This document shows, in pieces, positions 1 through 7,889 of a stretch of 13,294 bases of DNA; position 1 is the first letter of the stretch; each line of letters starts with the position of its first letter. Origin of the DNA: Larix sibirica (lineage: Eukaryota; Streptophyta; Pinopsida; Pinales; Pinaceae); contig NWUY0300032977.1 of assembly GCA_004151065.3 (NCBI GenBank), positions 1 to 13,294 of the forward strand, read 5' to 3'. Both the position numbers and the translations under genes were made by a program. The notes beneath the pieces were generated by a model. That model was not told the origin of the DNA. It ran no database searches and was given only the letters and a program-made list of their open reading frames with translations.

Positions 1-181
1 CCCCCCGTCTCTAATGCATGCAGACCCATAAAACTCAGCGAAAGCCTCATCACCTGGCTCTCAGCGGAACATCCTGGACCTGAATTAGCCTCTAGACAAT
101 GCCGGAGATGAGATCGATAGGAAAGATCCTCCAGAACATGTAGATGAGGCGACCGATAGGAAAGATCCCACAACTCAATAG
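1..181 (+). pseudogene. Possible decayed C-terminal coding tail, unrecognised
   Basis: Reading frame 2 looks protein-like but carries in-frame stops at 29-31 (TAA) and 86-88 (TAG) before a final TAG at 179-181. After the second stop comes a 30-residue acidic and basic stretch rich in D, E, K and P. It contains the pentapeptide DRKDP twice, 13 codons apart, encoded by a 15-bp direct repeat at 115-129 and 154-168. The residues LDLN lie immediately before the second stop and resemble a DLN-type repressor motif, but four residues are weak evidence. Frame 1 is also open from base 1 to 108. The region may be the last exon of a dead host gene or the end of a transposon gene; the start lies outside the window. 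Confidence 0.28.
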
Positions 182-415
182 TTTATAAATGTTGTGCTTT
201 TGCATTTTGGTACTACGATTTTTCTATAGACTGTATTATGGGAAACATTGTGGAAGACTGTATTAGCTCAAGTTAGACCTTGTTTCTAAGGATAGATTAG
301 TAAGTTCTAGACTATTTTTGATACTCTAGTAAAGGCTGAATTTTGGACATGGACTTGCATTTTTTGCAAGTTCTATTGCAGCTCTTTTAATTAAAATATT
401 TTTCCAGTTTTCTTA
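182..415. other. AT-rich spacer, no gene seen
   Basis: No coding signal is visible. It could be the 3' untranslated part of the decayed tail before it. The one clear structure is a hairpin at 353-371. Confidence 0.4.
353..371. repeat. Short perfect hairpin
   Basis: Two 7-bp arms, ACTTGCA and TGCAAGT, are separated by five T residues. There is no GC-rich stem plus T-tract of bacterial terminator type, and function is unknown. Confidence 0.6.
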
Positions 416-435
416 ACACACACACACACACACAC
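416..435. repeat. (AC)10 microsatellite
   Basis: Uninterrupted AC dinucleotide run. Together with the run at 468-486 it appears to be part of a local duplication: each run is followed by an AAAACAACA-like stretch and then a CACTCGGTGCGTT or CACAGTGTGTT variant. Confidence 0.9.
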
Positions 436-467
436 TAAAACAACATCCACACTCGGTGCGTTGCAAA

Positions 468-486
468 ACACACACACACACACACA
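468..486. repeat. (AC)n microsatellite, second copy
   Basis: Nine and a half AC units, lying about 50 bp after the first run and followed by similar flanking sequence, which points to duplication of an AC-run-plus-flank unit. Confidence 0.9.
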
Positions 487-537
487 TATACAAATATTAA
501 AACAACAACGACACACAGTGTGTTAAAAATGACATAA

Positions 538-553
538 GCACCATGAATGGTGC
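538..553. repeat. GCACCAT/ATGGTGC palindrome
   Basis: A perfect inverted repeat with 7-bp arms and a 2-base spacer, built from one GCACC and one GGTGC copy. It is the cleanest dyad of the array. Confidence 0.75.
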
Positions 554-1269
554 GCTATGTTCACCCTAGCACACCGACATGTCGAAATTTCATTTGACAA
601 TAGAAAAAAAAATGCAGTTTCAAACTTGAATGCATCAGTGTTATGTGAGACAAAAAAGCACCGTAGACAATGCGTGTGTGATACTAAAATGCACTACCAT
701 TTTTAATGAAATATTTTATATTGGTGCGTCCATAATTTAGGAGCAGCGGTGTTTTATGAAAACATGTTTGCACTGTGCACGGTGCACAAAAGTGTTTATA
801 GTGCACTGTAATCGGCACAACTCTGTGTGAGAATACCAGGGAATGGGGTGAAAATATATTTTTTCAACGGTCGAGCCAGTGCGTATGTTAAACATAAGGT
901 CACTAACTAGGTGGTGCTGACATATTATTACGGTGCACTAGTGTATGTGGTGAATGATTAAATTATTTTTTCATTCGTGCAGCGGTGCATCTCAAAATCT
1001 AGAAAGGATTTATTAGACAATGCTATAGGTGATTACCAGCACTGATGAATCACCGTATTTAACCACACCACTCACGGTGCTTTATGGTTTGTGAAATGCT
1101 TCGAACACCGATGATGTGATAAATGTTTTATTAAGTTATAGCAGTGCGTTGTAAAAAGTATAGTGCGTTGTCCATTCGATGTGCTATAGATTACTAAAAC
1201 ACCGCTATCGGTGCACACTATAAATTTACAGGGAGCACCTACTAGTGCAGTGTGATCTAAATGCTTTGA

Positions 1270-1570
1270 ATGCACCATGCAGGATTTTTTTATTTTTTTT
1301 TGTAAAAAAATGCGCTAAAAGTTTAAATTAGAAGGCAATGAAGACATTACTTGGGCACTTGTGCGTCGATGAGGCATGGTTTCCACGTAGATGAAAATTC
1401 TAATTTTCTCACTGTTTGGAGAAATTTGAAGGCCACGTAGCAAGCAAAGGTAGGGAGCAATTCAACCACATGAAGCCTCGATGGCAAGGCACTTCAAGGA
1501 GACAACTATAACATCGGTGCTTGTGTGGTCTACAACATTGAAGGATGGTAAAATTGGCCTTTCCGTCGAG
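1270..1570. other. Non-repetitive stretch, nothing recognised
   Basis: Apart from one CGGTGC at 1515-1520 this part of the motif region lacks the repeat pattern and is less AT-rich than its surroundings between about 1340 and 1560. Short coding-like pieces occur in more than one frame, but none is long enough or familiar enough to call. Confidence 0.3.
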
Positions 1571-2390
1571 TAATTTTTTTTTATTTTACCCTGTTTCGGT
1601 GCACCTGATAATAAGACACACCAGTGCGTTTGGCTCGCATGACCACACTGAAAATGAATATAAAAAATGAAAAATATGTCCTGTATTTTTATTTTTTTAC
1701 CCTAATTCGGTGCACTCTATTATGGAATCACCAGTGCATTTCAGATATATAAACGCACCATCCTTAAATATAAATTATGAAAAACAATTTTTCGTCCGTT
1801 TTTTTAAAGTTTCCCCTACTTCGGTTCTCTAAATGTCGGGATGGATTTGCACATTGTGAAAATAACAACACACCATTAATGAATATGATGGTATGAGTAT
1901 GAAAATAGTTTTCGTCCAACAAATTTTGTAATTTTACCCTACACCAGTGCGTATATCAGACAATGCTCCGGTGCATTTGAGTGAAGTAAACGCACCGCTA
2001 GTGAATATAAAAATATTAAAAAAATTTTCCACCCAATTTCTTTTATTTCACCTTGCGTCGATCCTTCCAATTATACGACACATTGTGTTATTCAGATATC
2101 TAAACACGCCATTAATGGATATAAACAAATAAAAAAGTTTTGTGTTCGACAATTTTTTTAATTTTATCGAACCGACATGCAACGAATTAACAGACACATC
2201 GGTGCGGTGTATCATATAGAACGCGCTGTAACTCTTTTTTTCTTATTTTTAAAATAACATATTTTTCCGAGTAGGAGGGTTTCATTTTTGGATGAAAGCG
2301 GTGCGTCAATTATGTGGATGCACCTATGTGTCCTTGTAGTCTAAACGCACGGGTCATTGTTGGCTGCAGAAATATAAAATATTTTGTTCT
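1571..2390. repeat. Diverged tandem repeat, unit about 115 bp
   Basis: Successive copies share this order: a T-rich run, ACCCT, a TTCGGTGCACT-like core, CACCAGTGCGTTT, then AAACGCACCATTAATGAATAT, an A-rich run and TTCGTCC. The ACCCT or its variant starts at 1588, 1699, 1813, 1936, 2050 and 2166, giving spacings of 111, 114, 123, 114 and 116. A weaker seventh copy follows to about 2390. Copies are heavily diverged, so the array is old. The GGTGC and GCACC motifs are among the best-kept parts of the unit. Confidence 0.65.
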
Positions 2391-2510
2391 ATTTGCTTAA
2401 TAGGGATTTTTGATATCAATGTAGTTTTTTTTGTATATGCCGATGTGTATAGAATAAGGGCACATTGTTGTGTTTGGTATATATAAAAGCACCAAATAAA
2501 AACATCTACT

Positions 2511-2622
2511 AAAACCTCCACCCACTCGCCTCCGCTGGCAGCCTCCGCTATAAATGGATATTTGGGCTCTTTTAAAGGAGCATCCACAAAAACCTCCACT
2601 AGAAGGTATTTTCCTTGTAGTG
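2511..2622 (-). mobile_element. CACTA-type transposon terminus with subterminal repeats
   Basis: Read on the minus strand from 2622, the sequence begins CACTACAAGGAAAATA (2607-2622), matching the usual CACTACAAGAAAA start of plant CACTA (En/Spm-type) elements. Just inside it, GTGGAGGTTTT occurs twice (2511-2521 and 2589-2599) and AGCGGAGGC twice (2528-2536 and 2541-2549), like the AGTGGCGG or AGCGGCGG subterminal repeats of such elements. The element body must extend left from here. I could not find the opposite CACTA end in the window, so the element is either truncated or starts before base 1. No transposase is recognised. Confidence 0.6.
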
Positions 2623-3058
2623 TAATGCTGGTAAATTAAAAGTTCTATTTTTTCTTCTCAAACCTACATTCGATAAAGACATATCTCTGTGGATGGCTTA
2701 CTCTTGTAGGCAAATCAATTGGTTCTAGAAGAAATTCATGTAGGGGATACAATGGAGGCTAGACAGGTCCCCACGGAGGAATATTGTCTTCTTAGTTCTT
2801 AATTGCTCTTAACATTAGATGACTAAAGTAGTTAATGAATTGTTTCTAGATATTGTTTTTTATGTTGATGTTGATACCTTTTAGTATTTTTTGTCACTGC
2901 TTATATGAGACTATGCTGGCAGTTGTTTAGGGGGAAGTTACCTTTTTGAATTATGACTAAAGAACTTGAAGATTGTTTTTTTGGTTACGCCTGGAATAAA
3001 AAAATACTTTTTTCCTTGGAAAAAAAATTAATATGATGAACATTAAGACTCCCTCACT
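2623..3058. other. AT-rich spacer, no gene seen
   Basis: Flanks the CACTA end. It was compared by eye with the LTR at 7472-7885 because it occupies the place where a 5' LTR might be expected, and the two are not similar. No primer-binding site or terminal TG...CA pair stands out. Confidence 0.4.
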
Positions 3059-3347
3059 ATGATTATGGTAGATTGGGATAAGAGAATAGCCCATCCAATG
3101 CAACTTGGAGAGAAGGCCATTCCAATGGATAGCTATAAGGAGGACAAGCTCATTCAAATGAAGACTCAATTTCACCGAGAGTTGATAGAGAAGGAAAGCA
3201 TTACCAAAGCTACAACTAGTTGTCTAGGACAGCAAGGAAGCAAAGCCACTTTCCATTACCATTGTCGGAACCAACACCATGATTGAGTCAAATTTGGTAA
3301 GTGCACATTCCTTAGGTATTTCTCAGCAATCTTTTAATAATTTTGAA

Positions 3348-3480
3348 AAACATACAATAGGCATTATCTCCAAGCTACTAAGGCAGATGGGCTATGATGG
3401 ACAAGGGCTAGGCAAGAGAAGTTAAGGCATCCTAAGGCCCATTGTAGTTGAACTAGGAGTCAAGCATGAAGGTCTCGAAT
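3348..3480 (+). other. G-patch domain remnant
   Basis: Frame 3 reads ISKLLRQMGYDGQGLGKR, then an in-frame TAA at 3423-3425, then GILRPIVVELGVKHEGL. This fits the G-patch pattern of a hydrophobic start, MGY, GxGLG and a following QGI with a Pro-Ile pair. The TAA stands where Gln is usual, so a single C-to-T change of CAA would explain it. G-patch domains bind RNA or helicases and are known in some retroelement polyproteins. Here it lies before the zinc knuckles rather than after a protease. Confidence 0.6.
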
Positions 3481-3744
3481 TAGGTAGAAAAGTACACAAA
3501 CACCGATATCACATTTTTGAAAGCAAAAGACATGGCAGAGTTGGCTTGCTCAATCAAAGAAAGAGCAATGACAAATGAAGGTGGTAGTAGACTCTGATTC
3601 CCTCCTTTTTGTGGCAATTTGTATAAGGCTAGAGATGAGGAAAGTGCAAAGAATCAACTTGCACCACCAATTAGAGGAACGTACAAGCTAGTCAAGTGGA
3701 AGAAGAAGACCAACATGTGTGCATCAGGTAAGGCATCCCATGTT

Positions 3745-4007
3745 TTTCATTACTACAAGAGGAAGGTCCATAACCCTGCTAGTTGTTGGTACCCAGAGGC
3801 ATGCTCATTTTATGGGAAGAAAGACCATCGTGTGGCATCATGCTAGGAGAATCCAAATTGTTTCCAAAGGAAGAATGACGAGAAGACCTCCCCAACCAAT
3901 AATGAACTAAAAGGCACATGGATAAGACAAGCATGACAAGAAGCCCCTATAGCGCCAATGATGTTTGCCACCACTGCAAGTTGAGTGGACATTAGGAAAA
4001 AAGGTGT
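3745..4007 (+). other. Three CCHC zinc-knuckle remnants
   Basis: Spacing of each is C-X2-C-X4-H-X4-C. In knuckle 1 the first two Cys positions are Phe (codon 3745) and Tyr (3754), while His (3769) and Cys (3784) remain. In knuckle 2, Cys (3802), His (3826) and Cys (3841) remain and the second Cys is Tyr (3811). Knuckle 3, in another frame, keeps all four ligands (3966, 3975, 3990, 4005) but has a TAG at 3993-3995 between His and the last Cys. Each lost Cys is one base away from TGY. Confidence 0.6.
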
Positions 4008-4403
4008 TGGTGACTTGATATATAGCTTCACCTTGGGAACTACACATCTAAGAGAAGGTGTGTGGAAATTAAATCCTAAAGGATACAGAGAACTCATGAC
4101 ATCTTTGACCCGAAGAGCAAAAGTTGTCTAAGGAGTTATAACAATGCAATAGGTCCACATCACCATCGAAGAGAATAACATATTGATGTAGACAAGGAAG
4201 ACAACCCCACTCCAATTGTTGTCTTTAATATTCTAGAAGAATATTTCCTTCTTGGATATGTACCAAAGATTGGTGCATGGAAGGTCAATGAGCTTGGGGG
4301 TTCCTCGTAACTCTATGACATCCACCAAAGCAAACTAAATGCTAGATAATTCATGAGGATTGTGTTGCATACAAAATATGTCATTCAATTGACATTGTTG
4401 TAA

Positions 4404-4730
4404 GGATGGAGTGTTGTGCGACCAAGTGTAAAAGTATAGAGTTGCTTTCATGTTAGGAAGCAATTGATAGGATAAGTAGAAGGCATAGCACACTTCCTTT
4501 CATGGGTTTGTTGTATGATGACATTGATTGTTGGGATCTCACTATTGAATGAGAGTTGCATGCATTCAATAATGAACAATAAGACTATAATTTGACTTGG
4601 CTTCATTGGTTGTTAAGATGGACCATCTCCAAGTCCGAGAAATGAGAGAATCACACATTGAGGATGGGAATGAATTATGACTGAATAGTTTAGATCTAAA
4701 TATTTCTTATAGTTGAGAGTCGGTGAGTAG
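4404..4730. other. Degraded sequence, nothing recognised
   Basis: Probably continues the decayed retroelement interior, but every frame is closed at short intervals and no motif is readable. Confidence 0.3.
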
Positions 4731-4910
4731 ACTTTTGCACTATTGGAACAAGCAAGCCATAACCAAATCCATGAGTTGAAGTTGAAGCTAGAGCTAGAGA
4801 AAGAGCTAGAATTAGATATGAACAAGCAATGGTTTTCAAACTTAGTACTCAAGTGTAATAAACAATTAACGAGGGTGGGGATAAAGGACATTGCAAATTT
4901 TAGAGACTAA
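4731..4910 (+). pseudogene. Coding-like island with coiled-coil segment
   Basis: Frame 3 is open for 59 codons between a TAG at 4728-4730 and TAA at 4908-4910, with no ATG at its start. It includes a strongly heptad-like acidic and basic helix, HELKLKLELEKELELDMNKQ, followed by a less charged tail. It lies between the gag-like remnants and the 3' LTR and may be part of the same dead element. The family is not recognised. Confidence 0.25.
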
Positions 4911-6745
4911 TGAGATAAAAGAGAGGAAAATAATTAAATAGAAATACGAGAGAGAAGAAATGGAACTAAAGGGTCAACCTCTTGGCCTTTCCATTCCCCC
5001 TACCAACTCTAATATAGTTACTTGTAACTCAACTCTAAAAGGGATGCTAGCATTTTGGCTAGCTAAAGAGAGGAGATGCACAAAGAGCCACGAGTCACAC
5101 TGTAACCAAAGATTGACAAATTATAGAACTAAGAAACCATTCGAGTGTTGGTGTTCCCATTTCAATTTCTAGGGTAAGTATTGTGTCTTTGTGTGTTGGA
5201 ATGCCTATGTGGCTATGTTATGATGTACTTGAGTTAAGTGTTTCTTTGTGTCTTTAAAATGTTGCCAAAAATTGGATTGATGATTGTGATGAAGAAATTC
5301 CAATGTTCTTTGAAATTCATTTTCCATGAACACTTTGTCGTAGACAACAACTATGCATTCATATACATCTATCCTTGTTGAAGGCTAATATTGATGGCCA
5401 TTAGAAACTAGTTGTTGTAGATGGGTAGTTGGGTTTCTATTTTCATCCCTTAAGAGAAGCAAGCAGAGAATCCTTTGACCACTGACATCTCAAACCAACT
5501 TGCACATTGGGCATTTCAAGTTGTTGAGGTCATACACATCTTAGTGATTCCAATGAGGCTAAATATTGTATGGTGTCGTACAAGTGGTGGGTGATTGAAT
5601 TGGTTGTATTTTGTTCCTTAGGGATCGTGCGACTCAAGGAAGGCATGCTACATTCATCTCCCTTATATCACATACTAGTGGTTGGGAATTTGTCTCAAGC
5701 CTCGGATAATGAAATGAATGCTACTAGGTAGGGGAATTGGCTTGGAGGCTAACTTCACCATTGGATAGTGTGTTGGGTGGTAAGTTGTGCCACCAAAACA
5801 AAAACTGAAATTTTGTAATTTTTCCTCCTTCAACATTTGTCAGTTTCTGAAATACTTTTGGCTTGGAAGTATCAAGTTAATGTGTTGGCTTGGAGTAAAT
5901 CCGCCTCACTCGTCACTTCTTCTCACATGATTTAATTGATTTTCATTTATATATGTTTGAATGAGAGTGGCCATAACATTATGAACTTGGATTGGAGTTT
6001 AAGTGTATGAGAATGGTTATATTGGCATTTGAATTAAAGGGTGATTGTTGGGTTGCACATTGCTCATAAACAATCCATACACTTGATTGTTGATAATTAG
6101 AAGGTTGGGTGCTTTATTCTTTTGCTACAACCATCCTTTGTGCAAATCTAATGCTACGACCCAAGCATTGTTTATAAGTCGTCGGCATGGATTTTCTTTT
6201 ATAAATAGATTTTTTTTAATTAGCTTGGCACATCAAGCATCTATCCAAGCCTTTAAGCTTGTGAACATATATTTGATTAGTTACCTTCAATGGTTCATGT
6301 AGAAGCATAACAAATTTATATATGCTTTACAAATTGCCTTTCAATGTATATGTTAGTAAAGTGCCATTACATGTGTGTCTCATTGAAAGGCTAGTTGAAT
6401 ATTAAGCGGGAGTGTTTTGTTGAGCTATTTACATTCGGGATGAATTAGTACAAGAAACAAACTATTAACTATAGTTTATTCGAGCAAGATATCTAAAAAC
6501 TATAGCAAGTACAAGGGAATTGAAGCCATCACAAAGATAAATCTCTTTGTATCACACTGAGAACAAAGACCAAATATTTAATTCCATAGAATATTTGTGT
6601 CGGTGAAGCGAGTGAGCTATAAGTCCCTTGTTTATGAATAAAAATGGTCATGAAATGGTAGGAACATATAATGACAATTTTGCAAAACTTGTAAAATTTG
6701 ATCAACTGAGTTATCAAGACTTCAATCTTGAAATATAAAGAAGAG
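4911..6745. other. Long degraded stretch without recognisable gene
   Basis: Only short ORFs occur. The longest forward one with a real ATG (4960-5172) has no recognisable domain. No RT, RNase H or integrase motif could be read on either strand, although this is where the pol region of the LTR element would be expected. A GCGGGAG run at 6406-6412 followed by TGTTTTG resembles a polypurine tract plus LTR start, but I could not find a matching LTR end. Confidence 0.35.
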
Positions 6746-6985
6746 ATGAAGGAGAAATTCTGCCAATTCAAGGAGGTTTATTTTATTGGCACCATATGTG
6801 AAGAGTATAATGAAAATATATATGCTTGGTATGAATTAGAGGATGATTGTGACAACTAGTTTATGGACAATTGTAATTTATGGGAAAACAACTGCTTCCA
6901 GCTTCTATTTAATGACTTTACTCCATCTTATGTAAAGCACATTGTTGTGGAAAATCAAGAGCCAGTTATGAGTACCCATTTTTAG
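6746..6985 (+). pseudogene. Coding-like island, unrecognised protein
   Basis: Frame 2 reads from an ATG at 6746 for 37 codons to TAG (6857-6859), then 41 codons to TAG (6983-6985). The residue mix is protein-like, with aromatic residues, acidic runs and few low-complexity runs, so two point mutations in one coding segment are a reasonable reading. The same frame runs on past 7040. It lies about 500 bp upstream of the polypurine tract and may be the decayed pol or post-pol end of the LTR element. Confidence 0.25.
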
Positions 6986-7149
6986 CTCACCTATTTTCTA
7001 GTACTAGTATGTTATCCAGGTCCATATTCCACCTTTTGCAGTTATGCAGACGATTTTATAATTATGATTGGATCTATATATTTGGATCCACATGACCATG
7101 GTAGGAATTGGAACACCATTATTTGTTATGCATTGAACTCGTGTATCTT

Positions 7150-7440
7150 TAGTGGGGATTCAATATGAGCACTTGGATACGAGACCTGTGTTTATGGATG
7201 AGCTCCTTGGATTACTTCAATAGTGTAGTTAGTACTTGCACATGGGACATTAGTTACTTTAACATTGTGGTCAACACTTGTAGACTCAGGACCTTAGTTT
7301 ATGGTGGAGCTCCATGGACTATTTCAACATGGTGGCTAGCACTTGTACATGGGTCTTTGGTTCCCAAGCTACTTCAACATTGTGGTTAACACTCGTCTGT
7401 GGGATCATAGTTTATGGCTGTACCTTCTCACAACAAGTGT
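7150..7440 (+). repeat. Local tandem repeat upstream of the 3' LTR
   Basis: The core ACTTCAACATTGTGGTTAAC or a variant recurs at 7214, 7256, 7320 and 7371, each followed by an ACACTTG or GCACTTG-like stretch. Two longer companion pieces, TTAGTTTATGGTGGAGCTCC and variants, follow alternate cores at about 7180, 7293 and 7409. The pattern is thus a double unit of about 106-115 bp. Imperfect repeats just ahead of the polypurine tract are known in some plant retroelements. Confidence 0.6.
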
Positions 7441-7458
7441 TGAGGGTAACACTTTTCC

Positions 7459-7471
7459 AAGGGGGGTGGAG
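7459..7471 (+). promoter_or_regulatory. Polypurine tract of LTR retroelement
   Basis: The purine run AAGGGGGGTGGAG (one T) ends exactly at the first base of a TGTTGGGAT LTR start. In LTR elements this tract primes plus-strand DNA synthesis, and its position marks the following LTR as the 3' copy. Confidence 0.7.
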
Positions 7472-7885
7472 TGTTGGGATCCTCCCCAGGGGTGTAATGG
7501 GGAGACCAAGGGCCCATTAGAAAACAATAGTGGAGGCCATTAAATGTAAAGTGGACTAGGCCCACTATGTTTGTTATTATTAAATAATGTCCTCTATGAT
7601 AGTTATAATTAAATAAATGTAATGTGACATCATTAATAAATGTTTGTCAGGTAGTTAGGAGGTTTTTATGACAAGGGTTCTCTTGTTAGCTATAAATAAG
7701 GATGGATTCCTCCTTATGAAGGGTGTGGAAGAAAATTGTACTTGGAGCTTAACTAATTGAGAAGTCACTCAACCTTGAGAGGCAAGTGAATATGAGTGGA
7801 TTCCTTCCGTAAAAGGAAAAATTGTAAGGTGTTGCCCTATCTCAAGGCTTTTAATATTAGATAAAGTGTTGGAGCATTTCTAACA
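7472..7885 (+). mobile_element. 3' LTR of a copia-like retrotransposon
   Basis: The 414-bp segment begins TGTTGGGAT directly after the polypurine tract and ends TTTCTAACA, so TG...CA ends and a near-perfect TGTTgG/cTAACA terminal inverted repeat are present. A TATA box lies inside at 7691. The short size suits copia-like elements, but no pol order is readable to prove the superfamily. No second copy was found in the window, so the 5' LTR is outside, deleted or unrecognisable. The interior is probably the degraded plus-strand sequence to the left. On its right side the minus-strand LINE coding region starts at once, suggesting that this element inserted into the LINE. Confidence 0.72.
7691..7697 (+). 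promoter_or_regulatory. TATA box inside the LTR
   Basis: TATAAAT in the context GCTATAAATAAGG, roughly the middle of the LTR, where the U3 promoter of a plant LTR element would lie. Confidence 0.55.
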
Positions 7886-7889
7886 TGTG

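Larger units (their letters stand above)
440..2340. repeat. Dispersed GGTGC/GCACC motif array
   Basis: By eye I find GGTGC starting at 455, 549, 723, 781, 913, 932, 984, 1076, 1210, 1516, 1598, 1709, 1970, 2201 and 2300. I find GCACC at 538, 658, 1235, 1272, 1601, 1755, 1992 and 2320, with one more outside at 2489. In sequence this AT-rich fewer than one of each is expected by chance in 2 kb. Most GGTGC copies are preceded by C (CGGTGC), and many related CAGTGCG or CACCG variants lie between them. Some pairs form dyads. Because a CACTA-type end lies just downstream, the motifs could be subterminal transposase-binding repeats of that element, but this is inference. No long ORF is present. Confidence 0.7.
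3059..4403 (+). pseudogene. Broken gag-like region of an LTR retroelement (G-patch plus CCHC knuckles)
   Basis: At least four overlapping coding pieces in different frames make up one decayed protein region. Piece 1 (3059-3286, frame 2) starts at an ATG and is rich in K, E and Q, suggesting a helical N-terminal part. Piece 2 (3279-3578, frame 3) carries a G-patch and a TAA at 3423-3425. Piece 3 (3514-3936, frame 1) carries two damaged zinc knuckles, with stops at 3595-3597 and 3844-3846. Piece 4 (3960-4403, frame 3) carries a third knuckle followed by CW, as is common after retroelement knuckles, and then the readable block EEYFLLGYVPKIGAWKVNEL, with many stops. In a live element the product would bind nucleic acid in the capsid-like particle. 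No aspartic protease motif was found. Host-gene origin is possible, but serial knuckles and decay favour a retroelement. Confidence 0.6.

Noticed and set aside
2354-2599. 81-codon minus-strand open frame
   Set aside because: It begins with GTG, not ATG, and lies over the CACTA terminal repeats. Its repeated EVFVD/EVLVD residues are just the translated GTGGAGGTTTT repeats.
2623-3058. Candidate 5' LTR matching 7472-7885
   Set aside because: Length is similar, but no shared blocks, terminal TG...CA or TATA box could be matched by eye.
4613-4891. 92-codon minus-strand open frame rich in Ser and Phe
   Set aside because: It is the mirror of the plus-strand coiled-coil-like region; GAG/GAA-rich DNA gives Ser/Phe/Leu on the other strand.
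4960-5172. 70-codon plus-strand ORF with a true ATG, ending just before GGTAAGT
   Set aside because: No recognisable domain, no acceptor or partner exon, and surrounding sequence is degraded; too little to call a gene.
6406-6420. GCGGGAG followed by TGTTTTGTTG, like a polypurine tract and LTR start
   Set aside because: No convincing LTR end or internal LTR features follow, and the run is short.
7043-7063. YADDFII, like the reverse transcriptase active site
   Set aside because: No other RT blocks surround it, and it lies only about 400 bp before the polypurine tract, too close for a copia RT followed by RNase H. It is probably chance.
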